43,090 nucleotides of DNA from Microvirga arabica. GTDB lineage: Bacteria; Pseudomonadota; Alphaproteobacteria; Rhizobiales; Beijerinckiaceae. Below the pieces are notes generated by a model that was not told the origin of the DNA, searched no databases, and saw nothing but the letters and a program-made list of their open reading frames with translations. Below, piece after piece: positions 17,886 through 26,058 of this stretch. The position numbers and the translations under genes were made by a program. How positions within the stretch are numbered: position 1 is the first letter of the stretch; each line of letters opens with the position of its first letter. The stretch is taken from positions 1-43,090 of the forward strand of contig NZ_JAFBID010000055.1 of NCBI RefSeq assembly GCF_016811235.1, given 5' to 3'.

Positions 17886-18845
17886 TCAGGCCACCTGGAT
17901 GCGAGGATCGATTGCAGCGTAAGCAATGTCGGTCAGGAGATTGACCACAATGACGCAGGCTCCGATGATGAGTGTGGCTCCCATGATCACCGGGTAGTCA
18001 CGCGTGTCGACGGCATTGATCAGCAGCAGGCCCATGCCCGGCCAGTTGAACACACTCTCGATGAAGATTGCGCCGCCTACGGCAATGCCGATGGTCGACC
18101 CGATGAGGGTAACGACCGGCAGGAGCGCATTGCGCACCGCGTGCTTCATGATAACCCAGAACTCCTTTACACCCTTCGCCCGGGCGGTACGGACGTAATC
18201 TTGGTTCAATACCTCAAGGAGCGACGCGCGCATGTAACGCATGATCAGCGCTGCGTGGCCGATGGACAGAAGGCACGCGGGTAGAATGAGGTGAGACAGG
18301 AGGTCACCAACTGAGAACGGGGCTCCGGGTGTTAGCATCCCACCAGACGGTGCCCAGCGCAGGACCACCGAGAACAGGTAAAGGCCGAGGATTGCCGTGA
18401 GGAAGGCCGGGCTCGAGATGCCAAAGAAGGCGATGACGGAAAAACCGATGTCAGTTGGGGAATTGCGCCTGACGGCGCTGAGAATCCCCGCCGCGATGCC
18501 GATGAGAATTGCGATGACGAGTCCGGCTGCCATCAGCAGGATGGTTGGCCCGATACGTTCGAGCACGAGGGGCAGAACCCTCACACCGTTACGCTGGATC
18601 GAGTATCCGAGGTCGCCGGTCGCGGCAGCCCGCAGCCACGCGAGATACTGCATGGGCAGAGGCTGGTCGAGCCCAAGACGCGCGCGTAGTGCATCCATCT
18701 CCGCCTGGGACATGGCAACGTTGGGGTTGATGTAAGCGTCGATCGGGTCGCCCGGTGCCAAGCGCAGGAGGACGAAGACGAGCATGCTCAGGGCAACGAG
18801 CATCAGCAGACCGGTAGCGAGGCGCCTCAGGATGTACGGCAGCAT
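17886..18845 (-). CDS. ABC transporter permease, DppB type
   Basis: 319 residues, six predicted membrane segments. The N-terminus MLPYILRRLATGLLMLVALS and RLAPGDPIDAYI are typical of DppB/OppB; the EAA loop is LLEVLNQDYVRTARAKGVKE. It forms the transmembrane pore with the DppC-type subunit. It starts 75 bases after the solute-binding-protein gene. Confidence 0.9.
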   Translation of the reverse strand: MLPYILRRLATGLLMLVALSMLVFVLLRLAPGDPIDAYINPNVAMSQAEMDALRARLGLDQPLPMQYLAWLRAAATGDLGYSIQRNGVRVLPLVLERIGPTILLMAAGLVIAILIGIAAGILSAVRRNSPTDIGFSVIAFFGISSPAFLTAILGLYLFSVVLRWAPSGGMLTPGAPFSVGDLLSHLILPACLLSIGHAALIMRYMRASLLEVLNQDYVRTARAKGVKEFWVIMKHAVRNALLPVVTLIGSTIGIAVGGAIFIESVFNWPGMGLLLINAVDTRDYPVIMGATLIIGACVIVVNLLTDIAYAAIDPRIQVA

Positions 18846-18920
18846 GAGTATGCCTTGTGGTTTTGGGAAGGCAGCCCCATTGGGACCGAGCCGCCTTCTC
18901 CGATGCTCCGATGGGTGCGC

Positions 18921-20507
18921 TTACCTCTCGATTGACCATTTCTCCGGGTGCGCGTTGTAAGGTCCACCGGCCGGAGCGGGCACCCAGACGAAGTCCTTCA
19001 GCTTGGTCGAGGCGACGCCGTAGCGGTTGGCGACCCACATGGTAGCCCAGGGGAGATTGGCGTTCATCGCCTTGCAAACGTCCTGGTAGCGCGTGTTGAG
19101 TTGTTGCGGATTGGTCTCCGCAAGCGCGGCATCGAGCGCCTTGGTCAGTTCTGGCATCTCGATGCGCAGGAAGTTCGCTCCGGCGGGAGGCTTTTGTGCG
19201 GCGTTCAGGCCGATGTTGAGACCCGACGGATCCGGCCCGTTCTGAAGCCCGGCGTAAACGAGCGGGAACTGGCTGAAGTCAGGATTGCCGGCGTAGATGA
19301 TGCCGTTGTAGGTCGGCGTGTCGACGACGCGCGGCACTACGTTGATGCCGACCTGCGCGAGCATGGCCTGCACGGCCGCCATGACGTTAGCAGCCTGGGG
19401 TGTGTTGTAATAGGTCAGCCAAGTGATCGGCTTGCTGCCATTGATCTTGTCCCAACCGGCTTCCGCCAAGAGGGCCTTGGCCTTGGCCGGGTCATAGGCG
19501 TACGGGTTTAGACCCTCAGGGACGAGTTGTTTAGCGACATAGCCGCAATTGGCGACGGTCGCAGCTCCGCCATAGAGGCTGTCGATGATGGCTTGGCGGT
19601 CGATAGCGTGCATCACGGCCTGGCGCACACGCACATCCTTCCAGAGCGGCACCTGCTGGTTGAAGCCCACGTAGTTGACGACGAAGGATTGCCCTTCGAT
19701 GACCTTGAATCCTTTGTTGTCCTTGAACGCCGAGACGTCGTCGGGTTCGACGTAGGTGAACTGGATTTCACCTGCTCGCAGCGCTGCCACAGCAGCCGCT
19801 GTGTTCTTGAAGTAGCGGTTGATCACCCGGTCCACCTTCGGGCGCCCAAGGCGGTAGTCGTCATCGGCGACCAACTCGACGTACTGGTCGGTCACATATT
19901 GCTTGAACTTGAAGGGTCCGGTTCCGACGGGTTTCGTCGCCCACCATGTGCTGGTCGCCAGCTCCTTCGGCGTCGTGCCGGCAAGCGCATGCTCGGGCAG
20001 GATCATGAGCTTTGTCAGGCTCGCGAGAAGACCCGCATCAGGGCGCGAGAGTTTGATCACCGCCGTACGCTCATCAGGCGTCTCGACGGAGGCGATCGCG
20101 TTGAGGCGCGCGGCGAAGACCGTTCCGGTTTCGCCATTCTTGGCGAGATCAACCGTGAACTTCACGTCCTTGGAGGTGAAGGGCTTGCCGTCGTGCCAGG
20201 TTTCGTTGGCGAGCTTGAAGGTATATTCGGTTTTGTCGGCATTGACGGAATATTCGGTGGCGAGAGCCCCTTCGATCGCCGTTAAATCAGCATTGTAGTT
20301 GACCAATGGCTCGAAGTAGACGTTGAGCCAGGTGAAGCCGCCTGTTGCTGCAAGTGGATTGAAGTTACCTTGGAAACCGCCTGGCCCAACGTCAAAGCCA
20401 CCGGTAATCGTCTTCTGCTCCTGGGCTGCCACTGAAGTCGTTAGGGCTGTTGCCCCAAGAAGCGCCGCGACGGAGATGGCTCGTGTCAAAGTTTTCATCT
20501 GCATCAT
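18921..20507 (-). CDS. ABC transporter solute-binding protein, SBP_bac_5 family
   Basis: 528 residues with a signal peptide (TLTRAISVAALLGATALTTSVAAQE). The fold marker DKTEYTFKLANETWHDGKPF, TSKDVKFTVDLA, and VRQAVMHAIDRQAIIDSLYG are typical of the DppA/OppA cluster. Three start codons lie close together (MMQMKT); GGGAGGAA precedes them. As part of the nan operon it is predicted to bind free sialic acid in the periplasm, as SatA does in Haemophilus ducreyi. A peptide or oligosaccharide ligand cannot be excluded from sequence alone. Confidence 0.88.
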   Translation of the reverse strand: MMQMKTLTRAISVAALLGATALTTSVAAQEQKTITGGFDVGPGGFQGNFNPLAATGGFTWLNVYFEPLVNYNADLTAIEGALATEYSVNADKTEYTFKLANETWHDGKPFTSKDVKFTVDLAKNGETGTVFAARLNAIASVETPDERTAVIKLSRPDAGLLASLTKLMILPEHALAGTTPKELATSTWWATKPVGTGPFKFKQYVTDQYVELVADDDYRLGRPKVDRVINRYFKNTAAAVAALRAGEIQFTYVEPDDVSAFKDNKGFKVIEGQSFVVNYVGFNQQVPLWKDVRVRQAVMHAIDRQAIIDSLYGGAATVANCGYVAKQLVPEGLNPYAYDPAKAKALLAEAGWDKINGSKPITWLTYYNTPQAANVMAAVQAMLAQVGINVVPRVVDTPTYNGIIYAGNPDFSQFPLVYAGLQNGPDPSGLNIGLNAAQKPPAGANFLRIEMPELTKALDAALAETNPQQLNTRYQDVCKAMNANLPWATMWVANRYGVASTKLKDFVWVPAPAGGPYNAHPEKWSIER

Positions 20508-20516
20508 TTCCTCCCG

Positions 20517-21239
20517 TTAAACGTTGGTGGGTCTTCTGTTATTTGCGATCACCTCGAGGATGCCCTCGTAGTGTTTATCGAGCCTCTCCCGGGCTCGTTC
20601 GACATCGCGCGCCGCCACCGCCTCGACGATTTCGTGATGATCGCGCCAGGTGGAGAGCGGGTCGGAATTGGCGAGGTTGGCGAAGTTGGAAGCCTTGTAA
20701 AAGGCCCGCCAGAAGATCTCGATCAGGCCGGTGAGCATCCGGTTGTTCTGGCACCGAAACAACAGTCTATGAAACTGCTCGTCCTCTTCGGCGAAACTCT
20801 CGTTGCGCTCGGCCCGCTGGCGCATGCGTTCTGTCACCTGGCGCAAAGCGGCGAGATCCTCCTCGCTGATCATCTCGACTGTTTTGTGGATGAGCCCGGT
20901 TTCGAGAACACGGCGTAAGTCACGAAGCTCCTCAACATCCCGCAGGGCATCACCGAGACCATAAGCGAGATTGTCCAGCAGCGGCTGGAACGAGAATTCC
21001 TTCACAAAGACGCCGATGCCGCGACGGGTTTCCAAGATACCCACAGACTCAAGGGCCTTGATGGCTTCCCGGACAGAGTTGCGGCTGACCCCCAGCTGCT
21101 GAGCAAGAATAGACTCGGGCGGCAGCGCATCGCCAGCCTTGAGCTGGTTATCCTCGATATAGCCGCGCAAGCTCTCCTGCACCGTTACGTGCAGGGAGGG
21201 GGGCTTGGTCAACGGCTTTATGCCTCTCAGGCCAGACAT
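20517..21239 (-). CDS. GntR-family regulator (FadR subfamily), NanR-like
   Basis: 240 residues. A winged helix-turn-helix at residues about 18-80 (LPPESILAQQLGVSRNSVREAIKALESVGILETRRG) and a helical FCD ligand domain (RRVLETGLI, EEDEQFHRLLF, DHHEIVEAVAARD) with the Asp/His pattern of the metal site. It is the first gene of the leftward nan operon, 9 bases before the binding-protein gene, and faces the rightward operon across an inverted repeat at 21294-21328. By position it is the local nan repressor, as NanR (also FadR-type) is in E. coli. Confidence 0.9.
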   Translation of the reverse strand: MSGLRGIKPLTKPPSLHVTVQESLRGYIEDNQLKAGDALPPESILAQQLGVSRNSVREAIKALESVGILETRRGIGVFVKEFSFQPLLDNLAYGLGDALRDVEELRDLRRVLETGLIHKTVEMISEEDLAALRQVTERMRQRAERNESFAEEDEQFHRLLFRCQNNRMLTGLIEIFWRAFYKASNFANLANSDPLSTWRDHHEIVEAVAARDVERARERLDKHYEGILEVIANNRRPTNV

Positions 21240-21293
21240 TCTTCACTCCTGCTGGCTAGCCGCGGACTAACACTGGCGGAATTCATTATCTGT

Positions 21294-21328
21294 CTTGCTA
21301 CATATCAGCTTGTAGGATATCCAGCAAG
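21294..21328. promoter_or_regulatory. Probable operator between the two nan operons
   Basis: An imperfect inverted repeat: left arm CTTGCTACATATC (21294-21306) and right arm GATATCCAGCAAG (21316-21328), 11 of 13 positions paired, 9-base spacer. It sits 55 bases before the gntR start and 25 bases before the first oxidoreductase start, so one bound regulator could control both directions. Binding by the GntR protein is inferred from position. Confidence 0.5.
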
Positions 21329-21352
21329 TGGGCAAGAGAACAGGTGTGTTAC

Positions 21353-22324
21353 ATGAGGGTTTGTCTGCTGGGCGTGAGCCACTGGCACGCCGCGATGCAT
21401 CTGGATGCGGTGAGGTCCTCAGGCGGCAAGGTCACGGACGTTTGGGACTCCGTAGCGGGAGCGGGCGCCAGTTTTGCCGACGCCCACGGCGTTGCGGTTT
21501 GTGATCGTGTTGAACAAGCGCTTGAGAGGAAGCCCGATTTGGCGGTCGTCATGGGTTCCCCCGGAAATGTTCCGGACCTCGCGCTGAAAATCGTGTCTGC
21601 CGGCATCCCAATAATCCTAGAGAAGCCGGCTGCCCCCACGACCAGCGCGTTGATGCATATCGTCGAGGCTGCCCGGAGCAGTGGGACCTTTGTCGGCGTG
21701 CCTCTCCCGAACCGTTTTGGGCCCATCTTCCGTACAATGGCAGAGCTTGAGGCGGAGGAGCGCCTGGGCAAGCTTGCCCATGGCCATTTCCGGATCGTCA
21801 ACGGCCCTCCTCAACGCTACCGCGACGATGGGGTCGGTTGGATGCTCGATCCGGCAGTCAGCGGCGGCGGGGCGCTGCGCAACCTCGGCATTCATGGCAT
21901 CGATGCGGCCCTTTCGCTTGCTCAGGGGACTTTGCGCGTCGTCTCAGCCTCGATTGGCAATCGCATCTTTGACGAACGAGTCGAGGACCACGCCCACGTA
22001 ACCTTGCGCGACGAGTTCGGCACGCTCTTCACGGTTGAAGCAGGCTACACCTATGCCTCGATGGCTGCGGGCGGAGACTTCGAGTGGCGGATCGCCACCG
22101 GCAACGCTTACCTGATCGATCGGGGCGAGACGGCACAGTGCGCGACCCTGGACGATGGAAGCACCCGTATGCTCGCTCCCGAACATCCTAGCACGCGCTA
22201 CCGCTTGTTCATGGCCGACACGTTCGACCGGCTCCGCTCGGGGAAGGATCCGGCGGTCAGCATTGAGGATTACCTGGCGGCGATGCAGGTCATCGATGCC
22301 GCATACGAGAAGGCGAAGGCATGA
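21353..22324 (+). CDS. Gfo/Idh/MocA-family oxidoreductase (first of two)
   Basis: The ATG at 21353 (MRVCLLGVSHWHAAMHL) is preferred over GTG 21344. 323 residues. An N-terminal nucleotide-binding fold (VCLLGVSHWH replaces the usual GxGxxG), EKPAAPTTSALMHI with the conserved EKP, and a C-terminal substrate domain (VSGGGALRNLGIHGIDAAL). NAD(P)-dependent sugar dehydrogenase family. As first gene of the rightward nan operon it probably acts on a sialic acid derivative. The degenerate dinucleotide motif is noteworthy. It overlaps the next gene by 4 bases (ATGA). Confidence 0.82.
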   Translation: MRVCLLGVSHWHAAMHLDAVRSSGGKVTDVWDSVAGAGASFADAHGVAVCDRVEQALERKPDLAVVMGSPGNVPDLALKIVSAGIPIILEKPAAPTTSALMHIVEAARSSGTFVGVPLPNRFGPIFRTMAELEAEERLGKLAHGHFRIVNGPPQRYRDDGVGWMLDPAVSGGGALRNLGIHGIDAALSLAQGTLRVVSASIGNRIFDERVEDHAHVTLRDEFGTLFTVEAGYTYASMAAGGDFEWRIATGNAYLIDRGETAQCATLDDGSTRMLAPEHPSTRYRLFMADTFDRLRSGKDPAVSIEDYLAAMQVIDAAYEKAKA

Positions 22325-23322
22325 TCGGAGTAGGGATTATCGGGGCCGGCCACTTCGGAGCGGTTCACGCTCGCGCGATGGCGGAAGTTGAGAGTATAAG
22401 GCTCGTTGCGTGCTGCCGGGAGGATGCAGATGCCGCGTCCGCCTTTGCAGCCGAACATGGTGGCAAGAGTTATACCGATTGGCGTGCACTGCTCGATGAT
22501 CCAACGGTTGATGCCGTTCTAATCGCCACACCGCATCACCTGCATGAAGAGATTGCCATCAAGGCCGCACGGGCAGGCAAGCATATCCTGCTTGAGAAGC
22601 CTATGGCACCGAGCGTCGCTGCGTGCGATGCCGTGCTTGCAGCTGCGGAGACGAACCGTGTCAAGCTTATGATCGGTCATGTGATGCACTTCGCCCTGCC
22701 CTGCCTTAAGGCCAAGGAAATCATCGACTCGGGCGTTCTCGGTGCCCCGGTCGTGGGTTCGAGCTGGATGATCAAGCTCTGGATGGAGAGCAACCGACGC
22801 CCCTGGCACCTCAACTCCGACTCTGGGGGCGGAATGCTGATGACTGCCGGTATCCACGCACTCGATCGGTTGATTTGGCTCATGGGGCAGCCGGTGGTCG
22901 GGGTAACGGCGATGACCGGCACCTACTTCCACGAACAAGAGGCTGATGATGCGGCTCTGATCGGCTTGCGCTTTGCAAATGGCCGGATCGGCCAGGTGGC
23001 CAGCGTCGGCTACCGTGATGGCGCCGTGACCTTTGCCATGGATCTCGTCTGCGAAAAGGGAACGATCCGGATCGATTTCAATCATGGCATCTCTGTCGGG
23101 CAAGGCGGAATGTGGACGCCAGTTCCCGGATCCATCGAGCCGAACTGGATGGGCGCGGCTGTGGCGCGCGAGTGGAGGGCCTTCGCTGCCAGCATCATGA
23201 ACGATAAGCCTTCTCCGGTCGGCGGTGTGTATGGAGGCCATGTCGTTGCCTGCATCGAAGCGGCTCACCGGGCCAGCGCCAGCCGGTGCGAGGTCCCGAT
23301 CCCTGCCACCACCCTGGTGTAA
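22321..23322 (+). CDS. Gfo/Idh/MocA-family oxidoreductase (second of two)
   Basis: 333 residues. The canonical Rossmann motif IIGAGHFGAVHARAM, then IATPHHLHEEIAIKAARAGK and LLEKPMAPSVAACD, and the C-terminal DSGGGMLMTAGIHALDRLIW with the catalytic-region histidine. It is translationally coupled to the first oxidoreductase (ATGA overlap). Family members in sialic acid clusters include NanOx/YjhC, which turns 2,7-anhydro-Neu5Ac into Neu5Ac by an NAD-assisted redox cycle; a comparable role here is an inference. Confidence 0.88.
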   Translation: MIGVGIIGAGHFGAVHARAMAEVESIRLVACCREDADAASAFAAEHGGKSYTDWRALLDDPTVDAVLIATPHHLHEEIAIKAARAGKHILLEKPMAPSVAACDAVLAAAETNRVKLMIGHVMHFALPCLKAKEIIDSGVLGAPVVGSSWMIKLWMESNRRPWHLNSDSGGGMLMTAGIHALDRLIWLMGQPVVGVTAMTGTYFHEQEADDAALIGLRFANGRIGQVASVGYRDGAVTFAMDLVCEKGTIRIDFNHGISVGQGGMWTPVPGSIEPNWMGAAVAREWRAFAASIMNDKPSPVGGVYGGHVVACIEAAHRASASRCEVPIPATTLV

Positions 23323-23360
23323 CCCTCCACCCAACAACGCCACACAGGTCTGGAACAGTC

Positions 23361-24935
23361 ATGACTTTACAGTCTGCGACCACAGCACTCACCGAAAGCT
23401 TGAAGGGAGCTCTGGTCGTCTCATGCCAGCCTGTGCCCGAAGGGCCGTTCGATGATCCTGCATCGGTCGTGCGCTTCGCAATGGCGGCCCAGGCAGCCGG
23501 AGCCAGAGCCCTCAGGATTGAAGGCGTCGCCAACGTCGCCGCTGTCGCCGCCGCCTGTTCGCTGCCGATCATCGGACTTGTGAAACGCGACCTGCCGGAC
23601 ACACCGGTCCGGATCACACCTTGGCTCGAGGACGTCAACGCACTGTCTGAGGCCGGTGCGACGATCATTGCGTTCGACGCCACTGACCGGGTGAGGCCCG
23701 TGCCAGTGAGGGCTCTGGCTGAGGCGGTACACGCACAGGGCCGCATCGCGATGGCAGACATTGCGACAGTGGCCGAGGCAAGGAACGCAAGCGCACTCGG
23801 CGCAGACATTATCGGCACAACGATGGCAGGGTATACGGATGCGGGACCGCCTCCGCATGCGCCGGACATCAGCTTGGTGATCGAGGCCTCCAAGTTGGGC
23901 AAGCCGGTCTTCGCTGAGGGCCGCTACAACGAGCCCCGCCTCGCCGCTGCGGCCATACGCGCGGGAGCTGCGGCGGTGGTTGTCGGCTCTGCTATCACTC
24001 GCCCGGAGCACATCACGCAATGGTTCGTTGAGGCTATCTCAAGTGAGGCAGCCCCAGCGAGACCGATTCTCGCAATCGATATCGGCGGCAGCAAGACGGC
24101 TGTGGCGTTGGTCCTGGAAAACCGCGTCCTCGAGCGGCGCCAAGTTCCAACACAGCCCGCTGACGGGGCAGAGGTGTGGCTGCAAGCAGCTGTCGATGTC
24201 GCACGGGATTGGCACGGGCGGTACGGTGGTGTCGCGGCCGCCGTGACTGGTCTGATACGGGACGGCCTCTGGACGGCCGTCAATCCGGCGACCCTGCCCG
24301 TCCCGGCAGACTTCCCGCTCGTTTCGCGCTTGGCCGATCTCTTCGGCAGTTCTGTTCTGGCCCTGAATGATGCTCAAGCCGCAGCTTGGGGCGAGTATCG
24401 TTTTGGCGCAGGGCGAGGGCGTGATCTTCTCTTCCTGACAGTATCCAGCGGAATTGGCGGAGGGGCCGTCGTCGGCGGGCGGCTTTTAAGTGGATCGGGA
24501 GGTCTTGCCGGCCACGTCGGTCAGATCCCGGTGCGAGCTTCGGGGGACCGGTATCACCGCCTGGAAGACTTGGCGTCTGGCTTCGCCATTGCGGCCGCAG
24601 CCCGCGCCGCCGGCCATGATGCGGATGCCAGAGGGGTTTTCGCCGCATTGGCGGCGGGCGAGAGTTGGGCGGAAGGCATTGTCGCGGAGGCTGTGGATCA
24701 TCTCGCCCTGGCTCTTCCGGGATTACAGGCCCTCTTAGATCCGGAGGTCATGGTGGTCGGCGGCGGCGTAGGCTTGGCGGCAGGTTTTCTGCCCCGTCTT
24801 GAGGCCGCTCTGTCCCGCTTCCCCTCTGCTCTTAGGCCTTCCTTGGCACCGGCGGTCCTGGGCGCCGATGCCGGCCTCTTAGGCGCAGCAGATCTTCTGA
24901 AGAGGCAGATGTCCATCGAAGATCTCGAAATGTAA
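23361..24935 (+). CDS. nanEK: Bifunctional ManNAc-6-P epimerase / ManNAc kinase fusion
   Basis: The start is ATG 23361 (MTLQSATTALTESLKGALVV); 524 residues. Residues 1-226 are NanE, a TIM barrel with IIGLVKRD (catalytic Lys about 75) and FAEGRYNEP (Glu about 187). Residues 235-524 are an ROK kinase, NanK: ILAIDIGGSKTAVAL for ATP, LNDAQAAAWGE with the catalytic Asp about 337, and GGLAGHVGQIPV. The usual ROK zinc motif CxCGxxGCxE is missing. It phosphorylates ManNAc and epimerises it to GlcNAc-6-P. Fusions of these two activities are known in other bacteria. Confidence 0.92.
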   Translation: MTLQSATTALTESLKGALVVSCQPVPEGPFDDPASVVRFAMAAQAAGARALRIEGVANVAAVAAACSLPIIGLVKRDLPDTPVRITPWLEDVNALSEAGATIIAFDATDRVRPVPVRALAEAVHAQGRIAMADIATVAEARNASALGADIIGTTMAGYTDAGPPPHAPDISLVIEASKLGKPVFAEGRYNEPRLAAAAIRAGAAAVVVGSAITRPEHITQWFVEAISSEAAPARPILAIDIGGSKTAVALVLENRVLERRQVPTQPADGAEVWLQAAVDVARDWHGRYGGVAAAVTGLIRDGLWTAVNPATLPVPADFPLVSRLADLFGSSVLALNDAQAAAWGEYRFGAGRGRDLLFLTVSSGIGGGAVVGGRLLSGSGGLAGHVGQIPVRASGDRYHRLEDLASGFAIAAAARAAGHDADARGVFAALAAGESWAEGIVAEAVDHLALALPGLQALLDPEVMVVGGGVGLAAGFLPRLEAALSRFPSALRPSLAPAVLGADAGLLGAADLLKRQMSIEDLEM

Positions 24936-25014
24936 ATGGCTCCGGCCGCTGGTGCTACCGTACTCAATGCGTAGCCACCGTATATTTGCGACGGGTCAGT
25001 ATGTGAGGAGTGAT

Positions 25015-26058
25015 ATGTCAGAGCGACTGAACGTAGAAACAAGGATGCTGCGCGAGGCGCAGGAAGCCCCGCAGGTGGTAGCATCCCTGCTCGACAGCAA
25101 TGCGCCCCTCTGCCGGGAGCTGGGCGAGCGTCTGCGCGCCTCTCCTCCGCCCTTCGCAGTGACCTGCGCGCGCGGCAGCTCGGATAACGCCGCGACCTTC
25201 GTCAAATACCTGCTCGAGATCCACTCCGGTCTGGTGACCGCCTCCGTCGGCCCGTCGGTGACCTCGGTCTACGAGGCGCGCCCGCGCATGCGTGACGCCC
25301 TGTTCCTCGCCGTGTCGCAATCGGGCCGCAGCCCGGACATTCTCAATCTCGCCCAGGCCGGGCGCAGTGACGGCGCGCTGACGGTGGCGCTGGTGAACGA
25401 CACCTTGTCGCCGCTCGCCTCGACCTGCGAGGTCGTGCTGCCGCTCCACGCAGGGCCCGAGAAGAGCGTGGCGGCCACGAAGTCCTTCATCGCCGCGCTG
25501 GCAGCAGGCCTGCAGCTCGTCGCCCACTGGTCGCAGGACCGGGACCTGCTGAACGCGCTTGATACTCTGCCGGACGTTCTCGCCAAAGCCTCCGCCGTCG
25601 ACTGGTCACCCGCGCTGCCGCTCCTGTCGGACGCCGACAACCTCTTCGTCGTCGGACGCGGCGTGGGATTCGCCGTGGCGCAAGAAGCGGCGCTTAAGCT
25701 CAAGGAAACCTCGGGCGTGCACGCGGAGGCGATGAGCGCCGCCGAGCTGATGCATGGTCCCTGGACATTGGCCGGCGATCATTTCCCGATCCTGGTTCTC
25801 AGCCAGCAGGACGAGACGTTGAACGGTGTCAACGATCTCGTGACGAAGCTGAACGAACAGGGCGTTCCCGTGGTGGTCGCGGGTGCGGCAGAGGGCCCAG
25901 CCTCGGTCATGCTGCCGCCCATCGAGGATGTGCATCCTTATCTCGCACCGATTGCCCTCATTCAGAGCTTCTATCCTCTCGTGAACGCCGTTGCGCTGGC
26001 TCGCGGGCGCAATCCCGACAGCCCACCGCGGCTGCGCAAGGTGACGGAGACCGTCTGA
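25015..26058 (+). CDS. SIS-domain glucosamine-6-phosphate deaminase (NagB-II type)
   Basis: The start is ATG 25015 after GAGGAG; 347 residues. Two SIS domains: residues about 40-170 (CARGSSDNAATFVKYLLE and SQSGRSPDILNLA) and about 195-330 (VVGRGVGFAVAQEAALKLKE, then EAMSAAELMHGP). It resembles the isomerase half of GlmS without the glutaminase domain. In NAG pathways such proteins (NagB-II) convert GlcN-6-P to fructose-6-P and ammonia. The position between nanEK and nagA supports that role. The stop overlaps the nagA start by one base. Confidence 0.88.
   Translation: MSERLNVETRMLREAQEAPQVVASLLDSNAPLCRELGERLRASPPPFAVTCARGSSDNAATFVKYLLEIHSGLVTASVGPSVTSVYEARPRMRDALFLAVSQSGRSPDILNLAQAGRSDGALTVALVNDTLSPLASTCEVVLPLHAGPEKSVAATKSFIAALAAGLQLVAHWSQDRDLLNALDTLPDVLAKASAVDWSPALPLLSDADNLFVVGRGVGFAVAQEAALKLKETSGVHAEAMSAAELMHGPWTLAGDHFPILVLSQQDETLNGVNDLVTKLNEQGVPVVVAGAAEGPASVMLPPIEDVHPYLAPIALIQSFYPLVNAVALARGRNPDSPPRLRKVTETV

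Noticed and set aside
19527..20285. A 252-codon rightward frame opposite the solute-binding-protein gene
   Set aside because: It is a mirror of a well-supported GC-rich gene, with repetitive Asp/Arg/Gly composition, no ribosome binding site and no family resemblance.
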